64,000 nt of DNA, from positions 56,366 through 120,365 of the forward strand of contig VHCL01000004.1 in assembly GCA_016871725.1 (NCBI GenBank), read 5' to 3'. Below the pieces are notes generated by a model, which was given only the letters and a program-made list of their open reading frames with translations, did not search any database and was not told the origin of the DNA. The DNA comes from Verrucomicrobiota bacterium (GTDB taxonomy: Bacteria; Verrucomicrobiota; Verrucomicrobiia; Opitutales; UBA953). Positions 30,521 through 39,944 of this stretch are shown one piece after another; positions within the stretch are counted from its first letter, which is position 1, and every line of letters starts with the position of its first letter. Both the position numbers and the translations under genes were made by a program.

Positions 30521-31399
30521 TCAGGCGAGGCTGAGATAGACCGCCGCGAGCAGGATCAGGGCGCCGATGAGGCGGCGCGTCATGATCGCGCCGCCCACCT
30601 GCTTCTCGGCGTTGGCGAACCAATGGCCGACGACCCAGACGAGCGCCACGCTCCACAGGCCGCGCGTGTTGTAGAGGACGTTGGTCACGGTGACCTCGTG
30701 GTAGACCGCGATGCAGTAGGCGATGCCCATCGCCTGGATGGTCAGCAGGGTGCCGCCGCCGAGGGCCCAGACCACCAGGGAGCGGGGCATCTCGCGCAAG
30801 GGGGCGGAGAAGAACGGGACCAGCGTGAACGAGAGCAGGCCGACCGTGGCGAACATCACCGGTCCGAAGTGGCCGAACCCGAAGGGACGGACCCAGAGCT
30901 GCTGCATCACGTCGGTCGCCGCGAAGGCGATCGAGGCGAGGAAGGCGAAGCCGACGCTGACCACCAGGCGGGCGCGGTTGGCCCGCCACTCCCCGCCCAG
31001 CAAGGCGAGGGCGAGCGTGGTCAGGAAGGTGGCCACCCACAGCTTCCAGCCGAGCTCCTCGCCGCCGGTGACGAAGACCAGCAGGGCCACGAAGATCACC
31101 TTGGTGCCGAGGACGGGGGTCGCGATGGAGATGTCGCCGCGGCTGATGGCGATGAAGGTGAAGACCTGACCGATGAAGAAGGCCGTGCCGGCCAGGACCG
31201 CATGGGTGACGTTGGCCGCCGTGAAGGGCTCGCCCCCGTGCAGGAGCCAGGTCTGGAAGAGGACGGCCCCGATGAGGTTGACGATGAAGAGGACCCGCCA
31301 GGGGTGCCCCCCGTCCATGGCCCGCTTCAGGGCCATCGCGGCGAAGGTATAGCCCACCGCCGAGCAGAGGGGGATGACGATGGAGGCGGGCGAGCGCAT
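30521..31399 (-). CDS. DMT/EamA-like transporter
   Basis: About ten hydrophobic segments; stop codon abuts panC stop (convergent). Start at internal MRSPASIVIPL. Confidence 0.75.
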   Translation of the reverse strand: MRSPASIVIPLCSAVGYTFAAMALKRAMDGGHPWRVLFIVNLIGAVLFQTWLLHGGEPFTAANVTHAVLAGTAFFIGQVFTFIAISRGDISIATPVLGTKVIFVALLVFVTGGEELGWKLWVATFLTTLALALLGGEWRANRARLVVSVGFAFLASIAFAATDVMQQLWVRPFGFGHFGPVMFATVGLLSFTLVPFFSAPLREMPRSLVVWALGGGTLLTIQAMGIAYCIAVYHEVTVTNVLYNTRGLWSVALVWVVGHWFANAEKQVGGAIMTRRLIGALILLAAVYLSLA

Positions 31400-31514
31400 C
31401 AGGCAGGCCCGAACGAACGCCCTTCCCTCCCCTCTGGCGAGTCCGAAGCAAGAAAACCCCCGCCCGACCCCGCCCCGACCTTGCTCCCGTCCGGGCGCCG
31501 GGCATGCTGGAGGC

Positions 31515-33341
31515 ATGGGTCATTTCTCCTACAAGACCGAGACGGTCGACCCGCATCGGAAGGTGCTTTCCGAGCAGCTCATCCTGGACCTGAACCATGT
31601 CGCGGACGGCCCCCTGCTCGCGTTGGCCAAGCTGATCCCCGGCGGCTACATCCACCGCAAGCCTTTCCTGCGCGACGCCAAGTGGCGCTTCAAGAAACGT
31701 CTCGCCCACCTCACCGAGGACGCGGCCGCCGTCGCGGACCATCTGCCTTGGTTCGGCGAAAGCCTCAAGGCCGACAAGGCGCGGCTGCTCGAGCACCTCG
31801 ACGAAGCGGCCGCCGTGCTCGGCGGCCCGCGCGCCGCCCTGCTGTGCCTGCTGTGGAACCATCGGGCCGAGAACAAGGAAGCCGCCCTGCCCGCCGACCT
31901 GCTGCCCCGCCTCCTCGCGAACGCGAAACCGCAGCCAGGGAAGCCGGACGCCAAGGCCTGGAAATCCTTGCTGGCCAAGCTCGGCGGCCCGGCGGAAAAG
32001 GAGACCCTCGACTCCGTCGACGCGCTGGACTCCGCGGGCAAGACCGTCCGCCGCCTGCTCCAGGAAATTTCCCAGGGCAAGGCCGCCCGCGAGAACGAAG
32101 GCCGCCAGATCCGCCGTCAGCACGCCAACGAGCTCGAGGCCAAGGAGGCCGAGATCCGCAAGGCGCGCGACGACGCGGCGCGCCAGGCGCAGGAAGCCGC
32201 GAAGCACGCCGCGGCGGCGGAGGCGAACCTCCAGGCGCTGCAGTCGAGGCTCGCCAACGAGGAGGCCGAAGTGGCCCGCCTCCGCGGCGAACTCGACCGC
32301 GCCCGCGAGCATGTGTCCAAGAAGGCCCGCGAGATCGCCGAAGTGCTCCTCTCCGAGGAGATCCGGCCCTGGCTGGCCGACGCCCGCACCCTGAAGTCCG
32401 CCTCGGAGGAGGTCGCCAAGCTGCGCCAGCTGACCACCGAGACCGTCGAGAAGGTCCGCAAGGCCCAGCGCGACGCCGACCCCTTCCTGGCCAAGGAACA
32501 CGAGCTCCGCCAGGCCATCCCGCAGATGGAGGAGATGCTCAAGCTGCTGCGCCGCTACCTGCGCACCGCCGGCCAGGCCCTGCCCGAGGTGGTCGCGCTG
32601 GAGAAACGCATCACCGAGCACATCGAGAAGGTCCGCTACGAACTGGAGAAGCGCGACCAGCCTTCCGACCCCTTCCTCGAGCGCATCTCGGCCCGCATCA
32701 ACGGGGCCGACGCGCGCGAGCTGAAGTCCATCGAAGGCGCCCTGCTCCTCGCCGAGCAGGCCGGCCTCGTCGACTCGCGCCACGCCGACCTTTACCGCCG
32801 GGACCTGCACCGCCGCCGGTCCTACCTGGCCGACCGCGACTTCCATGAGCAGAAACAGTCCGGCCCGCTCGCGCTGCTCGAACGGGCGGTCGCCACGGGC
32901 GAGCCCGCCCGCCTCGCCCTCGACGCCAACAACTTCGCCTGCCTCCGGCAGGATTACCTGGGCCTGCGCCTGCCGACCAAGAAGAACCCGCAGGGCGACA
33001 CCCGCTTCCTCCTGGACGCGCCCGCCCGGCAGAAGGTCGTCCAGCTCCTCGAGAAACTGGCCGACGACGCGCCGGGCCTGCATGTCTGGCTCAGCTTCGA
33101 CGGCCAGCAGACCGCGCTCAAGACCTCGAACTCGCGGGTGCGCGTGACCTTCAGCCGCGCCGGCGCCAAGGCCGACCACGACATCATGGACCTGGTGGCC
33201 AAGGACAAGACCGTCGAAGCGCCCTGGTTCGTCGTCTCCGACGACATCGAGGTGCGCGACGCGACCTCCCGCGAAGGCGCTTACATCATCTACAACGACG
33301 CGCTGATCCAGCTGCTGGTCAACCGCGGCATCCGGCCCTGA
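31515..33341 (+). CDS. Coiled-coil protein with C-terminal NYN (YacP-like) nuclease domain
   Basis: LALDANNFACLRQDYLGL...VRVTFSRAGAKADHDIMDLVAKDKT...FVVSDDIEVRDATSREGAYIIYND preceded by a long charged heptad-rich region. Confidence 0.75.
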   Translation: MGHFSYKTETVDPHRKVLSEQLILDLNHVADGPLLALAKLIPGGYIHRKPFLRDAKWRFKKRLAHLTEDAAAVADHLPWFGESLKADKARLLEHLDEAAAVLGGPRAALLCLLWNHRAENKEAALPADLLPRLLANAKPQPGKPDAKAWKSLLAKLGGPAEKETLDSVDALDSAGKTVRRLLQEISQGKAARENEGRQIRRQHANELEAKEAEIRKARDDAARQAQEAAKHAAAAEANLQALQSRLANEEAEVARLRGELDRAREHVSKKAREIAEVLLSEEIRPWLADARTLKSASEEVAKLRQLTTETVEKVRKAQRDADPFLAKEHELRQAIPQMEEMLKLLRRYLRTAGQALPEVVALEKRITEHIEKVRYELEKRDQPSDPFLERISARINGADARELKSIEGALLLAEQAGLVDSRHADLYRRDLHRRRSYLADRDFHEQKQSGPLALLERAVATGEPARLALDANNFACLRQDYLGLRLPTKKNPQGDTRFLLDAPARQKVVQLLEKLADDAPGLHVWLSFDGQQTALKTSNSRVRVTFSRAGAKADHDIMDLVAKDKTVEAPWFVVSDDIEVRDATSREGAYIIYNDALIQLLVNRGIRP

Positions 33342-33348
33342 GACGATG

Positions 33349-33372
33349 CGGGCGCGTCCTGCGACGCGCCCG
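33349..33372 (+). terminator. Hairpin after the coiled-coil NYN gene
   Basis: CGGGCGCGTC CTGC GACGCGCCCG, 10-bp perfect stem, no U-tract. Confidence 0.5.
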
Positions 33373-33396
33373 TGAGGCCGGCCACCGGAGCGCGGC

Positions 33397-34476
33397 TTAC
33401 TTCTTCTTCTTGGCGGGCGGCGGGGCGACGACCTGGGGCGGCAGCACGCCGGCGAAATCCTCGGCCTTGAGTCCGGGGTGGAACATATTGAAGGAATACT
33501 TGCTGGGTTTCCATTCGACGACCGGGGTGACGTCGGCCTTGGCCGGGACGTCGAGTCCGAGGCCCCAGTAGACGCCGTTGACGAGCAGGCGGCGGAGCGA
33601 TTCGTCGACGAGGTCGCTGGCCGAAGCCATGGTGGTGGTGAGCACGCGGTTCTTGGTGCCGCCGGCATTGGGGACCTCGCGGATCCAGGCCACGGCCATC
33701 GCGGGGGAATTGACGCCCTGCTCCTGCTTGTCGGTCGCGCGCTTCTTGACGCGTTCGCTGAGCGGGTCTTCCGGATTCATGCCCTTGAGCACCTGGCCGC
33801 GGAGGAGGACCTGCGCGTCAGCGGGCGGATAAGCTTCGTAGACGTCGGTGTCGCCGAAGATGACGCCCACGCCGTTAAGGATCGCGAGCCTCGCGGCGAT
33901 GGCTTCGAAGGTCGTGCGCGTGGCCTCGCCCTTATGGTTGCCCCAGTGGCTGACCCAGGTCTCGCCGAGCACCTTCTTGCCGAAGCCGCCCTGGTTGTTC
34001 CAGTTGTACCAGGCATAGGGGCTGTCCTTAGGGATGCCCGAGAATGCATGGGTGCTGGTGCGGGTGGCGACGATCGGCACGCCGCGGTTGAGGGCGGCGT
34101 CGAACTTCGCGAGCGCGGCTTCGTTCCACTTGCGGAAACGCAGGCCGAGCACGAGGGCGTCGGCGCTGTCGAGGGCCTCGGGCTTGCCGAGGGAAGCGCC
34201 GTTGTTCGGATTGATCACGCCGTCGTCGTGCGAGAAGAGGACGGTGCACCTGAAGCCGTGGCGTTCGGAAAGGATGCGGGCGAGCATCGGCATCGACTCT
34301 TCGGAGCGGTATTCTTCGTCTCCCGCGAGCAGGACGACGTGCTTGCCGGCGCCCGGGCCCTTGCCGGCGGGGAACTCGAGCCAGCCGGGTCCGGAGGTGA
34401 AAGCCTCCGCGGCGACGGCCGGGAGCGCGAGGACGAGGGCGGCCAAGGCGGCCCAAAGGGAGAGATGGCGCTTCAT
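33397..34476 (-). CDS. Secreted ThuA-like domain protein
   Basis: Signal peptide; HVVLLAGDEEYRSEESMPMLARILSERHGFRCTVLF...ADALVLGLRFRKW. Confidence 0.78.
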   Translation of the reverse strand: MKRHLSLWAALAALVLALPAVAAEAFTSGPGWLEFPAGKGPGAGKHVVLLAGDEEYRSEESMPMLARILSERHGFRCTVLFSHDDGVINPNNGASLGKPEALDSADALVLGLRFRKWNEAALAKFDAALNRGVPIVATRTSTHAFSGIPKDSPYAWYNWNNQGGFGKKVLGETWVSHWGNHKGEATRTTFEAIAARLAILNGVGVIFGDTDVYEAYPPADAQVLLRGQVLKGMNPEDPLSERVKKRATDKQEQGVNSPAMAVAWIREVPNAGGTKNRVLTTTMASASDLVDESLRRLLVNGVYWGLGLDVPAKADVTPVVEWKPSKYSFNMFHPGLKAEDFAGVLPPQVVAPPPAKKKK

Positions 34477-34540
34477 GGGGTGAAGACGCAGATTGACCGG
34501 ACGGAGGGCCGTTTCAAGCGCCCTGTGCGCGCGGCGGGCT

Positions 34541-35056
34541 TTATTTCCGCCCGTCCGCGGGCTTCTTCGGCGCGAACGGATCCGGCCGCACGACTTCCTG
34601 CCGGCCGTCCGAATAGGTCGTGACCTGGTTGCCGAACGGATCCTGGCGGGTGGTCGCGCGGGTGCCGTCGCTGAAGGTGGTAGTGGAACCGCCGAACGGA
34701 TCCGGACGCGTCGTCGCGGTGACGCCGTTGCTGTAACGCGTGGTGGCGCCCCCGAAAGGGTCGGGGCGCGTCGTCGCGGTGACGCCGTTGCTGTAGCGGG
34801 TCGTGGAGCCCCCGAAGGGGTCCGGCGTCTTCACCGCGGTGACGCCGTTGTCATAACGGACCTGCGTGCGGCCGAAGGCGTCGGCGCCCTTGACGCCCGA
34901 GCGGGGCGGCTCCCCCGTGCGCGGGTCCGCCTTGATGACGACGGACGGCTTCGGCTCCGGCTTCGTCGGTTCCTTGCGGACCTCCTCCTTCTTCGGCGCG
35001 GCCGAAGCGAAGACGGCGGCGAGCAGACCGACGGCGAGGAGCACGGGGATTCTCAT
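34541..35056 (-). CDS. Small secreted repeat protein (YD/RHS-like 20-aa repeats)
   Basis: MRIPVLLAVGLLAAVFASA signal; repeats DPFGGSTTRYSNGVTATTRP with exact 20-aa period. Confidence 0.85.
   Translation of the reverse strand: MRIPVLLAVGLLAAVFASAAPKKEEVRKEPTKPEPKPSVVIKADPRTGEPPRSGVKGADAFGRTQVRYDNGVTAVKTPDPFGGSTTRYSNGVTATTRPDPFGGATTRYSNGVTATTRPDPFGGSTTTFSDGTRATTRQDPFGNQVTTYSDGRQEVVRPDPFAPKKPADGRK
34583..34882 (-). repeat. Five tandem 60-bp imperfect coding repeats
   Basis: Residues 59-158 of the ORF at 34541-35056 align as five 20-aa units. Confidence 0.85.
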
Positions 35057-35120
35057 GGCGGCGCGTCTATAAGAATGCGAGAACGAGGAAACGCAAGCCG
35101 GCCGACCCTCCGAAAACAGG

Positions 35121-35150
35121 AAGGGCGGGCGCCTCGCGGCGTCCGCCCTT
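35121..35150 (-). terminator. Terminator-like hairpin downstream of DUF1501 gene
   Basis: AAGGGCGGGCGCC/GGCGTCCGCCCTT stem followed on minus strand by CCTGTTTTC. Confidence 0.65.
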
Positions 35151-35171
35151 CGCTCGCAGGACCCAGGTCCC

Positions 35172-36560
35172 TTAGGCGATGATCTTCTCGACCGCCTTGC
35201 CGAAGTTGTCGGTGAGGCGGAAGTCACGACCGTTGTAGCGGTAGGTGAGCTTGGTGTGATCGAAGCCGAGGAGGCGGAGGATGGTGGCGTGGAGGTCGTG
35301 CACGTCGACGCCGTCGGCGGCGACCTGGGAGCCGATCTCGTCGGTCTCACCGTAGTGCATGCCGCCCTTGACGCCGCCACCGGCCATCCAGCAGCAGAAG
35401 GCCTTGGAGTGGTGGTCACGGCCGGAAGCCTGATTGACGCGGCCCGCGGTGGTCGGGGTGCGGCCGAATTCTCCGCCCCAGATGATCAGCGTCTGGTCGA
35501 GGAGACCGCGCTGCTTGAGGTCGGCGATGAGGGCCGCGGCCGGGCCGTCGATGTTCTCGGCGCGCTGGGCGATCGAGGTGAAGTGGTTGGTGTGGTGGTC
35601 CCAGCCGCCGGCGTCGACCTGGACGAAACGGACGCCGCGCTCGACGAGGCGACGGGCGCAGAGGAGCTTGGCGCCGAGGTCGGTCTTGCCGTACATCTCG
35701 CGGACCTTCTCCGGCTCCTTGGAGATGTCGAAGGCGTCGGTGGCCGCGGTCTGCATGCGGAAGGCGAGTTCGAAGGATTCGATGCGGGCCTCGAGCTGCT
35801 CGTCCTTCTGGACGGTCTGCATGTGGCGCTCGTTGAGCTGGCGCACGAGGTCGAGCTGCTTGCGCTGCGCGTCCTGCGTGGTGAATTCGCTCTGGAGGTT
35901 GGCGATGATCTTGTTCGCCGGGGCGCCGGGACGGAAGGAGGTGTTGGCGCCCTGGTAGAGGGACGGGAGGAAGGCCGAAGCGCGGGCGTCGGAGCTGCCG
36001 CCGAGGGAGACGAAGCCCGGGAGATCCTGGCTTTCGGTGCCGAGGCCGTAGAGGACCCAGGAGCCGAGGGAGGGCTTGGAGAGGATCGCCGAGCCGGTGT
36101 GCATCAGCTTGGCGGCCGGACCGTGGGCCGGGAGATCCTGGTGCAGCGAGCGGATGACGCACATCTCGTCAGCGACGCCCTGGAGCTTCGGGAAGATCTC
36201 GGAGATCTCGAGGCCGGACTTGCCGGACTTCTTGAACTCGAAGGGCGTCGGGAAGAGGACGCCGTTCATGCCGGCGGCCGACATGTCGGCGAGCTCCTTC
36301 ATCTTCGGCTTCGGATCGAAGGTGTCGAGGTGCGAGGGAGCGCCGCCCGCGAAGATGTGGATGACGTGCTTGGCCTTCGCGGCGAGCGGGGCCTTGCGCG
36401 GCTTGAGGTTGGCCATCACTTCGGCCTGGGCGTCGCTGACGAGGTAGTCGGCGACCATGGTGCCGAAGGCGAGCGTGCCCATGCCGAGGCCGGTCTGGCG
36501 CAGGAACTCGCGGCGCGAGTTCGGGGTGGGGACGTAATTACCGCAGCTGGAGTCTTTCAT
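35172..36560 (-). CDS. DUF1501 domain-containing protein, Tat-exported
   Basis: SRREFLRQTGLGMGTLAFG twin-arginine signal; HIFAGGAPSHLDTFDPKP...WDHHTNHF...WGGEFGRTPTTAGR. Confidence 0.93.
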   Translation of the reverse strand: MKDSSCGNYVPTPNSRREFLRQTGLGMGTLAFGTMVADYLVSDAQAEVMANLKPRKAPLAAKAKHVIHIFAGGAPSHLDTFDPKPKMKELADMSAAGMNGVLFPTPFEFKKSGKSGLEISEIFPKLQGVADEMCVIRSLHQDLPAHGPAAKLMHTGSAILSKPSLGSWVLYGLGTESQDLPGFVSLGGSSDARASAFLPSLYQGANTSFRPGAPANKIIANLQSEFTTQDAQRKQLDLVRQLNERHMQTVQKDEQLEARIESFELAFRMQTAATDAFDISKEPEKVREMYGKTDLGAKLLCARRLVERGVRFVQVDAGGWDHHTNHFTSIAQRAENIDGPAAALIADLKQRGLLDQTLIIWGGEFGRTPTTAGRVNQASGRDHHSKAFCCWMAGGGVKGGMHYGETDEIGSQVAADGVDVHDLHATILRLLGFDHTKLTYRYNGRDFRLTDNFGKAVEKIIA

Positions 36561-36629
36561 GGGGAGGATGAGGTTGGTTAGAGTGTGATGGGGTCTTGAG
36601 GGAAAACAATACTTTCGAGCGTGGGGTGA

Positions 36630-39600
36630 TCAATTCAGGTAAACGAACTCGTTGGAGCAGACCATGGACTGGGCGAGCATGACCCAGGGGCTGGAGGGCT
36701 CCTTGCGGGAGACCATTTCCGTGTTATTCACGATTTTTCCGCCTTTAACCGAGGTTTCGAGCTTCACTTCCGGGGCCGTCGGGCCCTTGGCGACGGCCGC
36801 CTTGTCCGCCTTGGCCTTGGCCACGCGCTCGGCCTTGGCCTTGGCGGCACGGTCACCCTTGGAGGGCGCCTGGACGACGGGCTCGTCGATGTAGCCGGCG
36901 ATCCGGGTCACGAACTCGCGGGCGATCTGGCGCTCCTGGACCGTCGGCGAACGCTGGTACATGATGCGGTAGAGCTGGGTGATGCGTTCGTCGTCAGACG
37001 TGGCCTTGGTCATCTCAGGACGCGCGTTGACGTTGCGGGCGACCTCGATGGCCAGCGGGTTGTTCATGAAGAACAGCGCCTGCTGCGGCACGATGGTGGC
37101 GCTGCGGACGGAGTTGGTCATGTTCGGGTCGGCGAAGTCGAACTGCGACTGCAGTTCGCTGAGTTTGTCGCGGTCGATGAAGCCGTAGATGGTGCGGCGG
37201 TAGCTGTAGGGCTCGTCGGTGATGTTCACCGCGCGGCCGCCCATGGCGCGGTCGAGCTTGCCCGACAGCAGCAGCATGGAGTCGCGGATGCTCTCGAAGT
37301 CCAGGCGGCGCAGGTTGGCGTGCCACAGGAACTTGTTGCCGCCGTCGACCTTGGTCGGATCCACGGAGGACTTCTGGGTCAGCAGGATGTTCGAGTTCGG
37401 GTTGGCGGACTGACGGTAGGCGGCCGAGAGGAGGATGCGCTTGTGCATCTTCTTGATCGACCAGCCGCCTTCGACGAAGGCGTTGGCCATCCAGTCGAGC
37501 AGCTCGGGGTGCGTCGGCGCCTCGGACATGTTGCCGAAATCGTCCGGCGAGGACACGATGCCGGCGCCGAAGTGGTGCGCCCAGAGCCGGTTCACGAGCA
37601 CGCGGGCCGTGAGCGGATTGGTACGGCTGGCGATGGCCAGGGCGAGCTCACGGCGGCCGCTGCCTTCGTAGAACGGCAGGCGGTCCGGACCGGCGAGGAC
37701 CTCGAGGAACTGGCGCGGCGCCACGGGGCCGCGCTTGTTGCGGTCGCCGCGGATGTAGACGTTGCTGTCGCGGGGCTTCTCGACGTCGGTGATGACCATC
37801 GCCGTGCCGGGGCCGCCCGGGTGGGTGATGTCGAGCGCGTTGATGTCGGCGAACTTGAAATACTTCGCCGGCTTGTTGTTGTTGACGAAGGTCGAGCTGA
37901 TCGGGACCTGCCAGCTGGCGCAGAAGTCGCGGCTCTCGGTCAGGCGCTCGAGCAGGGTCACGGCCTTCACGTCCTCGACGTCGGGCAGCGGCCAGGGGAA
38001 GGCCGCGAGCTGGGCGAGCGCGGGATTATCCTTGTCGCCGCGGCGGCCCGGCTGGCTGCGCAGCTGGACGTGGGCGAGGATCTTGTCACGGTGCTTCTTG
38101 AAGGCGGCCTGGTAGGCGAGCGCGACTTCGTCGATGCTCTTGGGCTTCAGGCCGCGCAGGGCTTCGGCGATCAGCGGGTTGACGGGCGACTTGGCGTCGG
38201 CGAGCGTGGCCTCGAGGATGGCGGGGGCCTTCTGGGCGAACTCCTCGGCGCCGACGCGCTTCAGGCGGACCAGCGGACCGGTGATCGGATGGTCGGGCCG
38301 GGCCATGACGGCGGCGAAGGACGGGTCGAGCTCGCGGCTCTGGCCGAGGTCATACTTCTTGAGGAGGTCGAAGCCCGCGGTGCTCCGGAAGCCGCCGAGC
38401 ATCGCGGCCATGGCGCGCGGGGCGAACTCGCGGTGGAAGGCGGCCTGCATGCCGACGAGGTGCTTGTAGTAGCCCTGCGCGGTCTCGTCGATGAGGGCGG
38501 CGAGGCGCTTCTCGTAGTCGGCGCGGTAGGCGTTGCTCGGGGCGTTCTTGCCGACGAGCAGCGGATTGCGGATCACCGGGTTCTGCTGCGGCTCGGTCAC
38601 GGAGGCGAAGATGCCGTGGAGGGAGTAGTAGTCGGCGGCCGGGATGGGGTCGAACTTATGGTCATGGCAGCGCGAGCAGGCGACGGTGAGCCCCAGGAAG
38701 CCCTTCGTGGTGGCGTCGATGCGCTCGTCGATGGTGTCGTCGTTGTTCTGGAAACGCTTGCCGACGGTGATGAAGCCGAGCGCGGCGAGGCGCGGGTCGT
38801 CCTTGGCGAGGTCGGGCAGGCGGTCGGCCGCCAGCTGCTCGATGATGAACTGGTCGTAGGGCTTGTCGGTGTTGAACGCGTCGATGACGTAGTCGCGGTA
38901 GGTCCAGGAGCTGTCGAAGGTCTCGATGGTGCCGTTGCGCTTCAGGCCCTTGGTGTCGGAGTAGCGGGCGGTGTCGAGCCAGTGGCGGGCCCAGCGTTCG
39001 CCGTAGTGCGGCGAGGCGAGCAGGCGGTCGACGGTGCGTTCGACCACGGCGGCCACGGCGCGGACAGGCTGTCCTTTGCGCACGGCCATGGCGTCGTAGG
39101 CGAGCGCCCCGTCGTATTCGCGGGAGAAGGCGTCGACCTCGACGCTGGTGGGCGGCAGGCCGATCAGGTCGTAGGAAAGCCGGCGCAGCAGGGCTTCGCC
39201 GTCGGCGGCGGGACTGGGCTTGAGGCCCTTCTCGTCCAGCTTGGCCATGATGAAGGCGTCGATCTCGTTCTGGCACCAGGCGGGGTCGCTGAGCTTGGCG
39301 GGGACCGGGTAGGCCTGCACGGGCTGGAAGGCCCAGTGCGCGCGCGCCTTGTCGGAGAGACCGGTGAGCTTGGCGCCGCCGGCGCCGGCGGGCGCGGGCG
39401 CGCCCATCTTGATCCACTGTTCGATCAGGCCGATCTGCGTGGCGGAGAGCTTGGCGCCGGCCTTGCGCGGCGGCATCGAGATGTCCGGGTCGGACTGATG
39501 GACCGCGACGACGAGCAAAGACTTCTTCAGGTCGCCGGGCACGACGGCCGGGCCGAGGTCGCCGCCGGCCAGCATGCCCTGACGCGAATCCATGATGAGG

Positions 39601-39788
39601 CCGCCCTTCGAGACGCCCTTCTCCTTGGAGTGGCACTCGTAGCAACGCTCGGTGAAGATCGGGCGGATGTTCTTCTCGAAGAACTCCAGGCCGGCGGGGT
39701 CCATCTTGGCCTCGGGGGCGTCGGCGGCGGAGAGGCCGGCGGCGAAGGCGAGGGCAAGCAGACGAAGGCTGGCGGACGAGGGGGTCAT
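36630..39788 (-). CDS. PSD1 and cytochrome c domain protein (DUF1549/DUF1553)
   Basis: CYECH heme motif; GLPPTSVEVDAF; HYGERWARHWLDTARYSDTKG; NPLTARVLVNRLWAHHFGAGIV. Confidence 0.95.
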   Translation of the reverse strand: MTPSSASLRLLALAFAAGLSAADAPEAKMDPAGLEFFEKNIRPIFTERCYECHSKEKGVSKGGLIMDSRQGMLAGGDLGPAVVPGDLKKSLLVVAVHQSDPDISMPPRKAGAKLSATQIGLIEQWIKMGAPAPAGAGGAKLTGLSDKARAHWAFQPVQAYPVPAKLSDPAWCQNEIDAFIMAKLDEKGLKPSPAADGEALLRRLSYDLIGLPPTSVEVDAFSREYDGALAYDAMAVRKGQPVRAVAAVVERTVDRLLASPHYGERWARHWLDTARYSDTKGLKRNGTIETFDSSWTYRDYVIDAFNTDKPYDQFIIEQLAADRLPDLAKDDPRLAALGFITVGKRFQNNDDTIDERIDATTKGFLGLTVACSRCHDHKFDPIPAADYYSLHGIFASVTEPQQNPVIRNPLLVGKNAPSNAYRADYEKRLAALIDETAQGYYKHLVGMQAAFHREFAPRAMAAMLGGFRSTAGFDLLKKYDLGQSRELDPSFAAVMARPDHPITGPLVRLKRVGAEEFAQKAPAILEATLADAKSPVNPLIAEALRGLKPKSIDEVALAYQAAFKKHRDKILAHVQLRSQPGRRGDKDNPALAQLAAFPWPLPDVEDVKAVTLLERLTESRDFCASWQVPISSTFVNNNKPAKYFKFADINALDITHPGGPGTAMVITDVEKPRDSNVYIRGDRNKRGPVAPRQFLEVLAGPDRLPFYEGSGRRELALAIASRTNPLTARVLVNRLWAHHFGAGIVSSPDDFGNMSEAPTHPELLDWMANAFVEGGWSIKKMHKRILLSAAYRQSANPNSNILLTQKSSVDPTKVDGGNKFLWHANLRRLDFESIRDSMLLLSGKLDRAMGGRAVNITDEPYSYRRTIYGFIDRDKLSELQSQFDFADPNMTNSVRSATIVPQQALFFMNNPLAIEVARNVNARPEMTKATSDDERITQLYRIMYQRSPTVQERQIAREFVTRIAGYIDEPVVQAPSKGDRAAKAKAERVAKAKADKAAVAKGPTAPEVKLETSVKGGKIVNNTEMVSRKEPSSPWVMLAQSMVCSNEFVYLN

Positions 39789-39894
39789 GGTGGTTTTAAG
39801 GGGTCAGCAGCAGGGGGATTCCCGCTGGTACTTAATACTCTCCTAAGACCGGAAAGTTTCAACCACATCATGCGGCTTTGCGCCGACAAACACA

Positions 39895-39923
39895 GAGGCC
39901 GGCCCCTTGCGGGGGCCGGCCTC
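39895..39923 (-). terminator. Strong hairpin between the two tandem PSD1 genes
   Basis: GAGGCCGGCCCC..GGGGCCGGCCTC, followed on minus strand by TGTGTTTGTC; TTTTTTT also precedes it (plus-strand AAAAAAA). Confidence 0.7.
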
Positions 39924-39944
39924 GTAAAAAAACCGTCAAAAACG

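Noticed and set aside
30327-33668. 1113-aa minus-strand ORF
   Set aside because: Antisense to panC and the coiled-coil NYN gene and overlapping the DMT gene out of frame; low-complexity composition; explained by high GC3 on the opposite strand.
34583-34882. 60-bp tandem repeats as a non-coding satellite/VNTR
   Set aside because: The repeats keep the reading frame and encode conserved 20-aa units in a signal-peptide ORF, so a coding explanation is preferred.
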